From Sinohyriopsis cumingii (taxonomy: Eukaryota; Mollusca; Bivalvia; Unionida; Unionidae): a stretch of 64,000 bases of DNA. The notes under the pieces were generated by a model. The model was not told the DNA's origin. It was given only the letters and a program-made list of their open reading frames with translations, and did not search any database. The position numbers and the translations under genes are program-made. This document shows, one piece after another, positions 1-11,200 of the stretch. The number at the start of each line of letters is the position of its first letter. Positions within the stretch are counted from its first letter, which is position 1. The DNA lies in contig CM068838.1 in NCBI GenBank assembly GCA_028554795.2, positions 125,123,928-125,187,927 of the forward strand. The letters run 5' to 3'.

Positions 1-413
1 CAGAATGGAATGATCGGCTCATATTCCAAACGATGTGGTATTAAATGAAATGTATGGAAAGTAAACGGTCTGATCAAAATGTAAATCAGCTAGCGTAAAT
101 CCAAACAAACACAGGGGGCGCTGTTAGCCAGACTTACAATCGACAGGCGTATTTACAGAATTCGGCTGAGATTTTTGCAGACGACATTTAACATCTAAAG
201 TTAGTGTTTCTTCTCATTTGATATAAACAAGAACTATGTTTTCCAATCAGGATAAAGTGACTATCCACATAAATGAGTGTGCGTGTATTTTTTTTCTTCA
301 AGTTCTGCCCTGTACTGCGCGAGTTTCTTAGGCTTCAACAAAGAGAGATCTATCAACTAAAGAGATTAAATCTTGATTTTATTTGATCAATATTAATTAC
401 CATGTTTAATGAC
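1..413 (+). repeat. Left long inverted repeat arm
   Basis: Pairs with 4484-4896 in opposite orientation. The match includes the segment around 100-240 (CAGGGGGCGCTGTTAGCCAG in the left arm) and runs to the ACCATGTTTAATGACC sequence at its inner end. Confidence 0.8.
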
Positions 414-935
414 CTTACACACTAAGCCAGAAATGTGTTTCCCGTCACTTTTGGTATATTTTACATTACCGGTCCTACGTTCATACGTATTATTCGTCCA
501 ACTTCTATATGTTATCAATTCTTCTTTTTCCCGCATTGAATCCAGTTTGCAGCGACATATTAGTGCTTTTTTTTCTTCTTGTATGTTTCCTCTTTGATAT
601 CGAATATAATTTTTCTTAGAATCCCTTATTCACGACTCTTAGTGTACTTCAAACACCCCACTCTCCTTTCCAAACGTATTGAAAATTGGGGGGGGGGGGG
701 GAGGGAACTTAGTCATATCTTTTGAAAGAATAATACGTGAACAATAAACAGTTACCTCCTTTGGAGTGTTTTATGGCGAAGAAGAAGCACAGATCATGTT
801 TGAATAAACCTCAAATTTAGCAAATGATGTATGAAAATAACAAAGAAAGGCCATGGATTCTATCAGAATTTTCAAAAAAAACCACAACATCATCAGCAAT
901 TTGTAAGTGATACCACGTAGACCTCAGAGTAAAGA

Positions 936-938
<3 letters not shown>

Positions 939-971
<33 letters not shown>
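939..971. repeat. (TC)n microsatellite
   Basis: Uninterrupted CT dinucleotides. Confidence 0.95.
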
Positions 972-974
<3 letters not shown>

Positions 975-1195
975 ATAAAGCGGTCGAAGCTTGTACTTCC
1001 TGCTTTCTGCTGACTGCTGGACCAATGCTAGATTTTGCCTGATATCCATCGATTTAAGTAGTGTCCATTTGGTATTTATTTGTACCTAGCTCAATTGCCT
1101 GTTTCAACATAATTTTTTTCTCAAAAAGTAATCAAACAAAAAATAATAATAATGGGATGAGCAATTTTTTTTAAAAAGTTTGAATTTAAAAATAC

Positions 1196-1440
1196 AAAAA
1201 AGGTGTTTAAAAAATTGCGACCTCTTGTTTGGCAGCCTGACACATAGAAAGATAAATGTGGGTGTCAATATAAAAAGACGATATATTTTCAAGATAAAAA
1301 TTTAAAAAAAGTAAAATTGGAATGAGCGAATTTGAAAGAAATTTTGAACATAAAATGCCAAAAAAGGTATTTACCAAAAAATTGGGATGCCGCCGCGAGT
1401 TTCGAACTCTCGACATCTTGTTTTACAGAAGCGAAGTATA
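1196..1440 (-). repeat. Degenerate tRNA-derived fragment (SINE remnant)
   Basis: Two similar short segments (about 1196-1250 and 1345-1440) read on the minus strand like the 3' half of a tRNA. The second has a B-box-like GAGTTCGAAAC. No complete cloverleaf can be drawn, so a decayed SINE is more likely than a tRNA gene. Confidence 0.35.
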
Positions 1441-1885
1441 TTGTATCACTTTTCTACTTTGATGTCATTGGCAGTGCCAACAAGAACAAAATATCAAAAT
1501 TAATAATAATATTAATAATAATAATAATAACAATAATAATAATTATATGTCATGTCAAAAGTAAGAAATTGTCATTGCCACAAAAACAATGTTTGTTTTA
1601 AAGTATAAATACATTCTAACTTTGCGTGCAAGCAGTGGCGTACTAAAGGTAAATGGCGTCGGGACGACGATGATAGCCTAAGGGTTTTTTGGCGCCACAA
1701 CACTTCTGGCACCCATCCATGGTTTTGGTGCCCCAGTGCCACTAGCGCCCGGAGCAACCACTCCGTCCGTACCCCCACCCTCCATTACAACACTATTACA
1801 TGCAAGTTTATATTATCTACTTCCTTCTCCTGACATCATAGACCTAAAATCAAGATTTCTTAATATGCTTCCAAATATAAGTCAA

Positions 1886-1940
1886 GCCCTATAGCTCAGT
1901 GGAGCATACCCCCCCCCCTTCCAGGTTTGATCTCCTTGTC
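1886..1940 (+). repeat. tRNA-like promoter fragment
   Basis: Contains an A-box-like TAGCTCAGTGG and, about 25 nt later, a B-box-like GGTTTGATCTCC, separated by a C run. It is too short and unpaired to be a functional tRNA and probably a SINE head or tRNA pseudogene. Confidence 0.35.
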
Positions 1941-4483
1941 ATGCCACTTAATATCAGATAAAATGAATGAGCGATATTAGTTTATTACTAAAATAGTCCA
2001 TTTCAGTTAGAAGAGATTCAAACATTGAACTTAAGTAGGACATTATCATCCTTGTGTATTCCGAGACGATGAAACATAAGGTAGCTAGGGTAAATCACCC
2101 TTAGCTGATGATGTGATAATCTGTGGAAGCGAGAAAAAATAATTGACACGTTTGTGTAATTGTGTCACAGACACACAAATATAAAAACCAATTCCACAAA
2201 AGTACTGTACCTCTTCATCAAATATTTAAGTCAAATTTTCATCGGTTCCCAAAAGTGTTTTAGCAGAAGAGTTTTTTTAGGTGTTCAAGCAAAAACTGAG
2301 CAACCTCCAGCTCATCATCATCACCATTAGCAGCACTATCATCACTGTTGTCATCACCATACCATTATATCAATTTAGATAATTAATTTTCTTCTTGTTT
2401 TTGCTTTTCTTCTTCTTCTTCTTATAATAATAATAGGAAGAAGAATAAATAGATTTATTTATTTTTTATTTATTTATTTATTGTCATGGTAGCTTATAAC
2501 TTTTCAATACTAATTTTAAGATCAACCAATAACAGAGTTCTCTCCAAAATTGTATAATCCTGTCAGTTTTACAGGCTTCCACATATCAAGAAACTCAGTG
2601 TATATATGTTGCCTTATTTCTTATATATTGGTCACTATAAAGGAGGATGTACTTTAGGCATAACATTGTTTTTTGGCTATATTTTAAATGTATTACCAGT
2701 AAACGGTAAAAATATTTGGCTATATGTATATTAGAAGTAACACTAAAGAACCTATGGCTATTAAAATATTAAAATATTAAATTAAAATAAATATTTTAAA
2801 ATAAAAAAAAAATTAAATTAAAATAAAGTTTTTGAAATGATATTAATATGGAAGTTTGTAAAAGTTTATGATTAAAATTTACACGAACCTTGTGCATGCA
2901 ACATTCGTGCAACAAGTTTTATCAATTTGCATAATAATTAAATAGTTATTCTTGTGTAGTTTCTATTTCTGCCCACATTTCATCTTTTTTCATAAGCCAA
3001 ATTTTAGTCTTTTATCTTCCAATATATATAAAACCTAGTACCAAAATAATAACTTTGTATTTTATAAGAATATCTAGTTTGAATGAATTATTAATGTCAG
3101 GTAGTTTCATAATTCCATTCCAGTTTCCATCTGCATATTATTTCTGGTGCGTCTACATTTAAAAAAAAAACGAAGATGGAACCTTCATGGTAATATATGG
3201 TTTTGTAAAGTTCCTTGAAAAATTGTGAAAACAGAAAATATTTTACAAGAATCATAGAGACATGATACTGGGATAATTCAGAGAGAAGAAAAGAAATTGA
3301 TTCTATTGCTGTCTTTCTTTCGATATATGTTTCAACACTACAAGGACTTCCATATTTGTAAAGTGGTATGTGATGAGCCCTTAGAAAGCCAAACGGTCCA
3401 CATCTTCAAAAAGATCAAACAAATCAACATGGAACGTGTATCAACAATCAGCATCTCTTGATACTTTAAGTTTGGGTCTATATGAAATGTTACAATTCTA
3501 TGGTGTTAAACTAAGTATCAGAAACAAGCGAAACCGTAAAGTTTAAGAAAAGCTAACTCTGTGTACCATCAACAGATTTATTATGTCAAGTAAATTCTTC
3601 TTCTTCTTCTTCTTCTTCTTATTATTATTATTGGTGAACATGATATTTGTGCTGCTGGTGTCTTTAATTTATTCTCTTGATATTGTTTTATTGTGGTGCT
3701 GTACACACCTACAAACACTTCTCCGCATTTTTCTGACATGACTGGAGGCGCCACTAGTTATTGGTCTAAGTCGAGCTAAATGGTGATGGTGATTGTAATG
3801 TTTTGTTATTGAAGAATAACTCCAGTAGAGATCTATAACTTTTCTCATAGATTTTATTCAATAAAATATGTATATATGTCAGCAGTATCACATGTGCAGG
3901 CGCGCACTGAGAAAATATATTATGAAAAGGAGAGCGATAGCTGCATTCCAATCACTATGTAAGGTATGTACAGCAAGTAGGACTTAGAACGAGATGAGAA
4001 TAATTATAGCGTATGACATGAAATTAATATTATGTATAAATATTAGTGACAACATCATACGTGGTAATTTTTCTAAAAGAAATTTGTTCAAAATATAAAG
4101 ACTTAGTTTCTAATGATTTTGACGCCAAACTATATATACGATATGTTCAGTAAAAGGACAAATAATGTCAGTACAGTTTCTGGTCTATTGATACTACGAT
4201 CTATGCAAAATTATAACTTTTTCTTTCTAAGCCCGAAATGGAATTGTATAAAAATAGTTTGGGTCCAGTCATTTGGAACTGTCTACCTATAGATGTTAAA
4301 GAAGAACCATTAGATCATTCCTTTTGTCACAGGCGTTTGAAATGGATACAATCTAAATAATGTCTATAACCGGTTATGGTCAGCTTTCCCCTGTGTGTGT
4401 GTGTGTGTGTGTGTGAATGAAAAAGCTTTCATACAAAAAGTGGCGGGCAACAAATTGTTTGTTTAGTGCGTATGCTACGTTAG

Positions 4484-4896
4484 GTCATTAAACATGGTAG
4501 TTACTATTGATCAAATGAGATGAAGATTTAATCTCCTTAGCTGATAGATCTAGCTGAGATGAAGCCTTGAAAACTCGTGCAGTACAAGGCAGATTTTAAA
4601 ATAAAATACACACAGACATTCATTAATGTGGATATTCACTTTATCCTGATTGGAAAACATAGTTCATGTTTATATCAAATGAGAAGAAACGCTAACTTTA
4701 GCTGTTAAATGTCGTCTGCAAAAATCTCAGCCGAATTCTGTAAATACGCCTGTCGATTGTAAGTCTGGCTAACAGCGCCCCCCTGTGTTTGTTTGGATTT
4801 ACGCTAGCTGATTTACATTTTGATCAGACCGTTTACTTTCCATACATTTCATTTAATACCACATCATTTGGAATATGAGCCGATCATTCCATTCTG
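4484..4896 (-). repeat. Right long inverted repeat arm
   Basis: Reverse complement of 1-413. It continues outward without a break into the CATTTGGAATCTGAATTCAT-type satellite. Confidence 0.8.
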
Positions 4897-6018
4897 TTCT
4901 TCAGACCATTTCAACTAATGCCAGATCATTTGGAATCTGAATACATCATTTCATTTTTTGGGTTAGATCATTTAATTCTAGACTACATAATTTCATTTAA
5001 TACTACGTCATTTGGAAGCAGATTTCATCAATCCGTTTTGTTCTTTAAATCATTTAATTTAATACCACATCATTTGGAATCTGAATTCATCATTTCATTT
5101 GTTGAGTTAAATCATTTCATTTCATACTACGTAAATTCATTTAATAATATGTCATTTGGAAGCAGATTTCATCAATCCGTTTTGTTCTTTAAATCATTTT
5201 ATTTAATACCAGATCATCTGGAATTTAAAATCATGATTTCATTTGTTGAGTTAAATCATTTCACTTTAGACTACATCATTTTATTTAACAGCATGTCATT
5301 TGGAAGCAGATATCATCATTCCGTTTTGTTTTTTAAATCATTGTATTTAATACCAGATCATTTCATTTAAGGCCATATCATTTGAAATCTGAATTCATTA
5401 TTTCATTTTTGGGGTTCAATCATTTCATTTCTTGCTACATCATTTCATATCACACAACATCATTTGGAATCTGAATTCATCATTCCGTTTGATGGGTTAA
5501 ATCATTTCATTTCACTCTACATCATTTCATATCACACAACATCATTTGGAATCTGAATTCATCATTCCGTTTGATGGGTTAAATCATTTCATTTCACTCT
5601 ACATCATTTCATATCACACATCATCATTTGGAATCTGAATTCATCATTCCGTTTGATGGGTTAAATCATTTCATTTCACTCTACATCATTTCATATCACA
5701 CAACATCATTTGGAATCTGAATTCATCATTCCGTTTGATGGGTTAAATCATTTCATTTCACTCTACATCATTTCATATCACACAACATCATTTGGAATCT
5801 GAATTCATCATTCCGTTTGATGGGTTAAATCATTTCATTTCATGCTACATCATTTCATATCACACAACATCATTTGGAATCTGAATTCATCATTCCGTTT
5901 GATGGGTTAAATCATTTCATTTCATGCTACATCATTTCATATCACACAACATCATTTGGAATCTGAATTCATCATTCCGTTTGATGGGTTAAATCATTTC
6001 ATTTCACTCTACATCATT
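4897..6018. repeat. Satellite array (82-bp homogeneous part)
   Basis: From about 5376 to 6018 an 82-bp unit repeats nearly perfectly. The word CATCATTTGGAATCTG recurs at 5458, 5540, 5622, 5704, 5786, 5868 and 5950. From 4897 to about 5375 the units are diverged and form a longer period of about 144 bp. The array is cut by the Polinton and resumes in diverged form at 25673. A 150-codon open frame over 4918-5370 is a by-product of the repeat. Confidence 0.9.
6013..6018. repeat. Left target-site duplication ATCATT
   Basis: The six bases directly before the terminal AGTAGTGAAAG equal the six bases directly after the other terminus (25673-25678). Six bp is the known Polinton duplication length. 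Confidence 0.93.
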
Positions 6019-6353
6019 AGTAGTGAAAGGGGGCACTTTACGGACAATGGGAATTAGCATTACAGGGACCCCTGGGTCAGATTACGGACAATGGAAATTT
6101 AACATGGCGAAAAATCGTGGGTCAGATTACGGACAAGGGGAATTAACATGGCAAAAAATCGTGGGTTACTTTACGGACAAGGGGAATTTAACATGGGAAT
6201 AAATCGTGGGTCACTCTACGGACAAGGGGAATTTAACATGGGATTTTTTTTTTTTAAATTTTAAAAAAAATTTTTTTTTTTTAAAAAAGGGGTAGGCAAT
6301 TCAAAGACTATCTCTTTTCGAGAAATATGGCTGGCCCTGAAAAGGGCCTTTGG
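6019..6353 (+). repeat. Polinton left terminal inverted repeat
   Basis: Matches the reverse complement of 25338-25672. The outer part holds about five ~45-bp subrepeats built on TTACGGACAA(T/G)GGGAATT...AACATGG. Next comes a T/A homopolymer palindrome near 6244-6286, then a unique inner part ending in a histone-like hairpin at 6333-6348. Confidence 0.95.
6333..6348 (-). terminator. Histone-type 3' stem-loop in left TIR
   Basis: On the minus strand it reads GGCCCTTTTCAGGGCC: a 6-bp stem with a 4-nt TTTC loop. It lies about 22 nt past the stop of the minus-strand gene 6371-6601 and is followed by AGCCA and a purine stretch GAAAAGAGA. This is the arrangement of metazoan histone mRNA 3' ends (SLBP stem-loop, then U7 element). 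Confidence 0.8.
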
Positions 6354-6370
6354 TTTATGTTAATATGCCC

Positions 6371-6601
6371 TTAACATAAAGGGCATTTGCGACATCTTCT
6401 TTTCCTCAAACTTCGTCTTACAGCAGGGCCATACATCAGAGTCCTCTTGAGGCAACCTTGTCTCTCTATATAGACTCTTCTTATCCACAGACTGCTGTTG
6501 GTCCTGTAGACAACGGTCCACTTGGATCGGACATACATGAGCATGTCCGTCCTGAACATCATTGTTGACACAAGGGTTGAAGATTCAACGTCGGTCCACA
6601 T
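6371..6601 (-). CDS. Small Arg/Cys-rich accessory protein
   Basis: 76 codons with an ATG start. A minus-strand TATA box (TATAAATA, 6646-6653) lies 45 bp upstream, the same spacing as other genes in this element, and a histone-like hairpin follows the stop by about 22 nt. These two signals, more than the protein itself, support it as a gene. The product is strongly basic, with a C-terminal run rich in Arg, Lys and Cys (RKRRCRKCPLC). No known domain is recognised. A DNA- or RNA-binding role would fit the charge but is a guess. Confidence 0.6.
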   Translation of the reverse strand: MWTDVESSTLVSTMMFRTDMLMYVRSKWTVVYRTNSSLWIRRVYIERQGCLKRTLMYGPAVRRSLRKRRCRKCPLC

Positions 6602-6820
6602 GTTGAGGCTCCGAGAATAGGTGAATCAATGCAGTGAACTGCGCTTATTTATAGGGACAGAAAGGATTGAAACGGATTGAGTTCATTCACCAATCCGAAC
6701 ACGCGTTACAGAATTCAGTCAGCCCGCATCCAATCCAAAGAGAGCAGTCTGTGACGTCACGTAGTCAATATAGATTCGCTAGCGCTTGTGTGCAGTCAAT
6801 CTATGCGACAGTGATTCATC
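6602..6820. promoter_or_regulatory. Divergent promoter region with CRE and TATA
   Basis: It separates the leftmost minus gene from the plus gene at 6821. It holds a minus-strand TATA (6646-6653), CCAAT motifs near 6690 and 6730, a perfect palindromic CRE/ATF site TGACGTCA at 6752-6759, and an AATATAGA TATA-like sequence near 6768 for the plus gene. Confidence 0.6.
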
Positions 6821-7387
6821 ATGACGGAAACTCAGAAAACGATCCAGTGGGGTGCACCAGCAGGGGAGACCGCCCAAGGGAACCCGGACTTACTTTCAGA
6901 AGAGGTGAATTGGGATTTTGTGGATTTTCTCTCCTCGCAAGAATTTGTTCCGGAACCTTCGTTACCTTCTTCATTACCGCAAGTGGAAAATTTTAGACAG
7001 AGACAGAAAGAAGAATTGGAGAAATTTATACAACGACAAAAGGAAGCGGAACAGGCTTTTCTCCTACAGCAACAGCAACAAGAAGAAGAGGTAAGAAAAA
7101 AACAACAGCAAGAAGAAGTAGCAGCAAAGAAACAAGAGGGTGAAAATCAAACGGTCACGGTACTGTTGGACATTTTAGCGGAGTTAAGAAGTCTGAAACA
7201 AATGTATCAGACTTCTTTATCACGACCGAAGAGAATACGACCTTCCCGAGCCAAACATGTCAACCCTGTGACTAAGCCTACCGTACCACCCTTAGTGATT
7301 TCAACCCAATCATTATCATCATTACGCAGTCCAGAAGTAGGCCTTGGCCGTGGCAAAGGCTTAAGGCAGTTAAAATTGATTGCTTAA
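6821..7387 (+). CDS. Accessory coiled-coil protein
   Basis: 188 aa, not assigned to a family. Residues about 60-115 form a charged Q/E/K-rich helix (runs of QQQQQEEE and KKQQQEE), most likely a coiled coil. A Leu-rich helical stretch (LLDILAELRSLKQM) follows, then a basic Pro-rich tail. It is divergent from the gene at 6371-6601 and convergent with that at 7680-8153. It ends in a histone-type stem-loop at 7416, a feature shared with the three right-hand accessory genes. Its function is unknown; the shared architecture suggests one accessory class. Confidence 0.75.
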   Translation: MTETQKTIQWGAPAGETAQGNPDLLSEEVNWDFVDFLSSQEFVPEPSLPSSLPQVENFRQRQKEELEKFIQRQKEAEQAFLLQQQQQEEEVRKKQQQEEVAAKKQEGENQTVTVLLDILAELRSLKQMYQTSLSRPKRIRPSRAKHVNPVTKPTVPPLVISTQSLSSLRSPEVGLGRGKGLRQLKLIA

Positions 7388-7415
7388 ACTCACCCCTGCA
7401 CCATAAAGAAAAAAA

Positions 7416-7431
7416 GGCCCTTTTCAGGGCC
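7416..7431 (+). terminator. Histone-type 3' stem-loop
   Basis: GGCCCTTTTCAGGGCC preceded by an A run and followed directly by ACCCA, the usual histone cleavage context. A purine element GAAAAGAAA lies at 7445-7453, where a U7 snRNA target would be. It begins 29 nt after the stop at 7387. An AATAAA at 7644 could be a backup. Confidence 0.88.
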
Positions 7432-7587
7432 ACCCACATTTCTCGAAAAGAAATACAATTTCAATTTGCCAATCACTCAAAAAAACTCACCCATTTTACC
7501 CTTATAGTACGTGTCTGTGTATGAGTGCGTGAGTGTAGCTTCTTATTTTAAAATCACAACTCAAAGACTCTTACCTTATATCATTCA

Positions 7588-7593
7588 TTTATT
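7588..7593 (-). terminator. Poly(A) signal AATAAA, minus strand
   Basis: Lies about 90 nt past the stop of the zinc-knuckle gene 7680-8153. Confidence 0.55.
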
Positions 7594-7679
7594 CTTTTCT
7601 CCATTTTTTACAATCCAATTCACAATTCACAACACAACACTTTAATAAAAAGTTCATTGATTTCTTCTTTTCTCCTTGT

Positions 7680-8153
7680 TTAGTCTCTCTGTTTTTTGAA
7701 TTTCTTCACCGTCACACTCTTTTCCTCTTCTTCTTCCTCCTCGCTTTCTTCCCTTCTTCTTTTTTTCTCCTGTTTCTTTTTCTTCACCTGTCTTCTTTCT
7801 TCCTCAGAAGAATCCCTCTCTTCCTCTGAAGAATCCCTCTCTTCTTCTGAAGAATTCCTCTTTTCTTCTGACTCCTCTTGTTTCTTTTTTGGGCAATCTG
7901 GAGACCAATGTCCTTTTTCTTGACAATAATAACAGGTATCTTGACTTTTGTCTTTTTTATCCCCTGTTTTTTTTCTTTTTTGACGGTCTGGACACTCTGA
8001 AGACCAATGCCCTTTCTTCTGACAGATATAGCAAGTATCTTGACTTTTATCTCTAAAGGAAGGAGAGTAGTCTGTAGGCTGGTCTGAAGAGAATTTTCTA
8101 ATGACCCCTCGCAAAGCTCTGACGAAACGTTCCATCTGGTTAGTCTCTTCCAT
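7680..8153 (-). CDS. Two-zinc-knuckle (CCHC) protein with acidic repeats
   Basis: 157 aa. The ATG at 8153 is chosen because a minus-strand TATA box (8208-8216) lies 55 bp upstream, as for other genes here; the frame is open further upstream but lacks an ATG. Two CCHC zinc knuckles (CYICQKKGHWSSEC and CYYCQEKGHWSPDC) indicate single-stranded nucleic-acid binding, as in retroviral nucleocapsid proteins. They are followed by tandem SSEEERD repeats, likely casein kinase targets, and a Lys/Glu-rich tail. It is divergent from the polymerase gene, so the two may be expressed together. A role in genome packaging or replication is inferred. Confidence 0.82.
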   Translation of the reverse strand: MEETNQMERFVRALRGVIRKFSSDQPTDYSPSFRDKSQDTCYICQKKGHWSSECPDRQKRKKTGDKKDKSQDTCYYCQEKGHWSPDCPKKKQEESEEKRNSSEEERDSSEEERDSSEEERRQVKKKKQEKKRRREESEEEEEEEKSVTVKKFKKQRD

Positions 8154-8287
8154 CGTTGTGCTCGGCTTGAGAGTGAAATGAATAGTGAAAGGACAAGACA
8201 CACACCCTTTTATATACGCTGGTCTGCTATGACTATAAAGTAGTTTATGGTGTTTGAACTTGAGCCATTTGACTTTTTGCTTTCAAG
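8154..8287. promoter_or_regulatory. Divergent promoters of zinc-knuckle and polymerase genes
   Basis: Minus-strand TATATAAAA at 8208-8216 serves 8153. Plus-strand TATAAA at 8234-8239 lies 54 bp before the polymerase ATG at 8288. Confidence 0.75.
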
Positions 8288-11200
8288 ATGAAACGATTCC
8301 ATTCATTCGAGAAGAAAGAAGAAGAAGAAAGTAAGAGGCAGAAACGTGATCTATCGCCTCGTACCAGGGCTGAAATCTTGGCACAAATTCATGCCAGTGA
8401 TTTTGAAGAGGACATGAGTGAACCAGAATCCCAACCCTCTAAACCAAGTTCACCACCCTTAGTCAACCCTGAAAAGTACTATTCCATTCGAGAGACGGAA
8501 AAGCGCTCCTCTAGAAAATTTAGAACTACGGCTTACAAATACACGGTGAAGTTTAAAGATTTCAAGGCTGAAGTGCCGTTAGAGAAAGCAGAAGTGTTCA
8601 TCACCGAGGTGTGGGATTCTTTGCTCACTGCACTCAAGCGACAATGTCAACCCAAAGAAGACGATCGCTTGAGACTTTCCATACAACACGACGGTTTGAA
8701 ATCCCCTGTTTGGATCGAGTTTAGCACCCCTGCAGAATTGACTGCTTCCAAAGTCATGGACAAGATTCAACACGTACAACAATCTAATGATCAGTTTGAC
8801 ATCACCGATGGTAAAGCCACACTGGACATGACCCACGTCTCTCCTCCTCAAGGGACAGGACGCAAAAAGATGTTATTGGTGGACGACCTTCGCAACACCA
8901 AAAAGAGTCTTGTCCGAATTAACAACCCTCATGACCAGATGTGTTTAGCCCGTGCCATCGTGGTGGGACGAACCTATGCCAACAAGAACGACACGGTAGA
9001 ATGGAAAAGAACCTGGGACACTATTCAACGTTCCGACCGAGCCAAACAACGAAACGAAGCAGAACTCCTGTTGCAACAAGCCGGACTGCCCAAAGACACA
9101 CCCTGTGGCATTCCTGAGATGCAAAAATTGCAAGATGCCCTAGCTCCACGCTACACCTTGAAAGTGCACCCTCAAGAAATGCGCGGGCCTCTGTTGTTTC
9201 GAGGCCAACATTTTAAGGACGGAAAATACATTCACCTTTATCATCACGATGACCATTTCGATACCATTACCAGTATCACTGGATTCCTGGGATATGCTTA
9301 TTATTGTGAGAAATGTGACTATGGTTATAATAATCGAGAGCAACACAAACATTGTGGATGGAAATGCTCAGGATGTTTGGCCTCTCAACCCTGTCTGAGC
9401 GAAGAACCAGTGCCTTGTTCAACTTGTCTGCGCACGTTTGTCAGCCCTACCTGTTACCAACAACATTTGAAGACGCAAGGTTCACAGAAGAAATGCGCTT
9501 GTCAACTCCTGAGATTGTGCCCTACGTGTGGACAAGGCATACGTACCAATAATACCAAGGCACACGTATGTTCAGGAAAGAAAAAATGTCACATTTGTCA
9601 CCACATTGTGGACTTGGAACACGAATGTTACGTGCAAAAATACCAACCCCCACCAGAGAAAGAGGACGGTCACAAGAAGAAAGGCAATTTCATCTTTTTC
9701 GATTTCGAATGCATGCAAGAGACCGGCATTCACATTCCTAATTTCTGCGTGGCTCATCGAGCGTGCGAGAAGTGCATTCAAGAACCTATCTTCAGTCATT
9801 GCCCTCACTGTAGCAAGATTCCCGGAGGGCGTGAAAAAATCTTTCGGGGACCAAACACGTTAGCCGATTTTGCCCAATGGGTCTTAGACCCCGTCGACAA
9901 GACGTGGAGCCAAGAGGACATCGAACGTTACGGAGATTGTCATCGCCATGCCACAGTGATGGCTCACAATTTCTCCGGATACGATGGACAGTTTCTTCTC
10001 AGATACTATACGGAACAAGGCACCGAGCGTCCTAAAGTGACTTTGAACGGAGCCAAAATCATTTTCATGCAAGTGGGACAAGTACAGTTTAAAGATTCGA
10101 TGAGCTATTTGGCCATGCCTTTGAGTCGAATGCCTAAAACGTTTGGAATGACAGAAATGGCTAAAGGGTACTTTCCACACTTTTTCAATACGGAAGCCAA
10201 TCAACACGCCGTTCTACCCCATTTACCAGAGGCTCACTATTACGACCCCGACAACATGCGTACCGAACAACGAGAAGCTTTCTACGCTTGGTACCAGATT
10301 CACGCCTCGGACCCTTTCGACTTTCAGGAAGAAATGTTAAAGTATTGTCGTTCCGACGTGGACATTTTACGGCGTTGCTGTGGAAAATTTCGAGAACTGT
10401 TCATGGAACACGGAGGGGTCGATCCTTTGAAAGAAGCTTGCACCATTGCCAAAGCGTGTTCCTTAGTGTATCGACAACGATTCATGCCTGAAAAGACCGT
10501 GGCTGTCATCAGTCCTCAAACGACCCACTTTGTCAAACGTCAATACTCGGTCAAAGCCCTACGTTGGTTACATTACTTGTGCGACAAGGAAGACAAGTGG
10601 ATTCAGCATGCCCGCAACGGAGGGGGCGAAAAGACCATCGGAACGTATTCGGTCGATGGCTGGGACTTAGAAAACCCCAAGATCGTGTACGAGTTTAACG
10701 GTTGCTTATTTCACGGATGTCCTGTTTGTTACCCTGACCGTGGCACTAAAAATCAGTTTTTGCAACGAACCATGGAAGACTTGTACCAGGACACTTGTCA
10801 GCGACGCCTAAAGTTAGAACAGCAAGGATACCAAGTGGTGGAAATGTGGGAACACGAGTACGATCACCGTATGAGAACCGATCCCGAGTTTAAACGCCTC
10901 GTGGAAAGTTACCAGTTCATGGACCCGCTGAACCCGAGGGATAGTTTGTACGGAGGAAGGACCAATGCCACCTGTTTGCTGTACCAAGCCGACGAAGAGA
11001 AAGGAGAAGAAATCAAATACTTGGACGTGTGTTCGCTATATCCCTACGTGTGCAAATATTGTCGCTTTCCCGTAGGGCACCCGCAATTGCTGACGGAACA
11101 CATCGACCTGAAAAACATTCGACAATACGAAGGCTTGATCAAGTGTAAAGTTTTGCCTCCCACGAACCTATACCATCCCGTCTTACCTCACCATTGTCAA

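Larger units (their letters stand above)
1..4896. mobile_element. Non-coding element bounded by long inverted repeats
   Basis: Positions 1-413 are the inverted complement of 4484-4896, with high identity in the outer 250 bp and visible decay inward. The roughly 4.1 kb between the arms has no convincing gene, only short chance ORFs, a (TC)n tract, tRNA-like fragments and AT-rich DNA. This is the form of a non-autonomous foldback or long-TIR DNA transposon. The left arm starts at the window edge, so the true termini and any target duplication cannot be seen. The outermost ~60 bp of the arms resemble the satellite that follows at 4897, so the satellite may be part of the element's end. Confidence 0.6.

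Noticed and set aside
409-1778. Several 60-90 codon open frames near the left edge
   Set aside because: No domains, no splice or promoter context, low-complexity composition; inside a non-coding element.
1625-1790. CAGTGGCGTA-type terminus suggesting a hAT MITE
   Set aside because: Only one end resembles such a terminus; no partner inverted repeat was found nearby.
4918-5370. 150-codon open frame in plus strand
   Set aside because: It lies wholly in satellite sequence, and its peptide repeats follow the DNA repeat.
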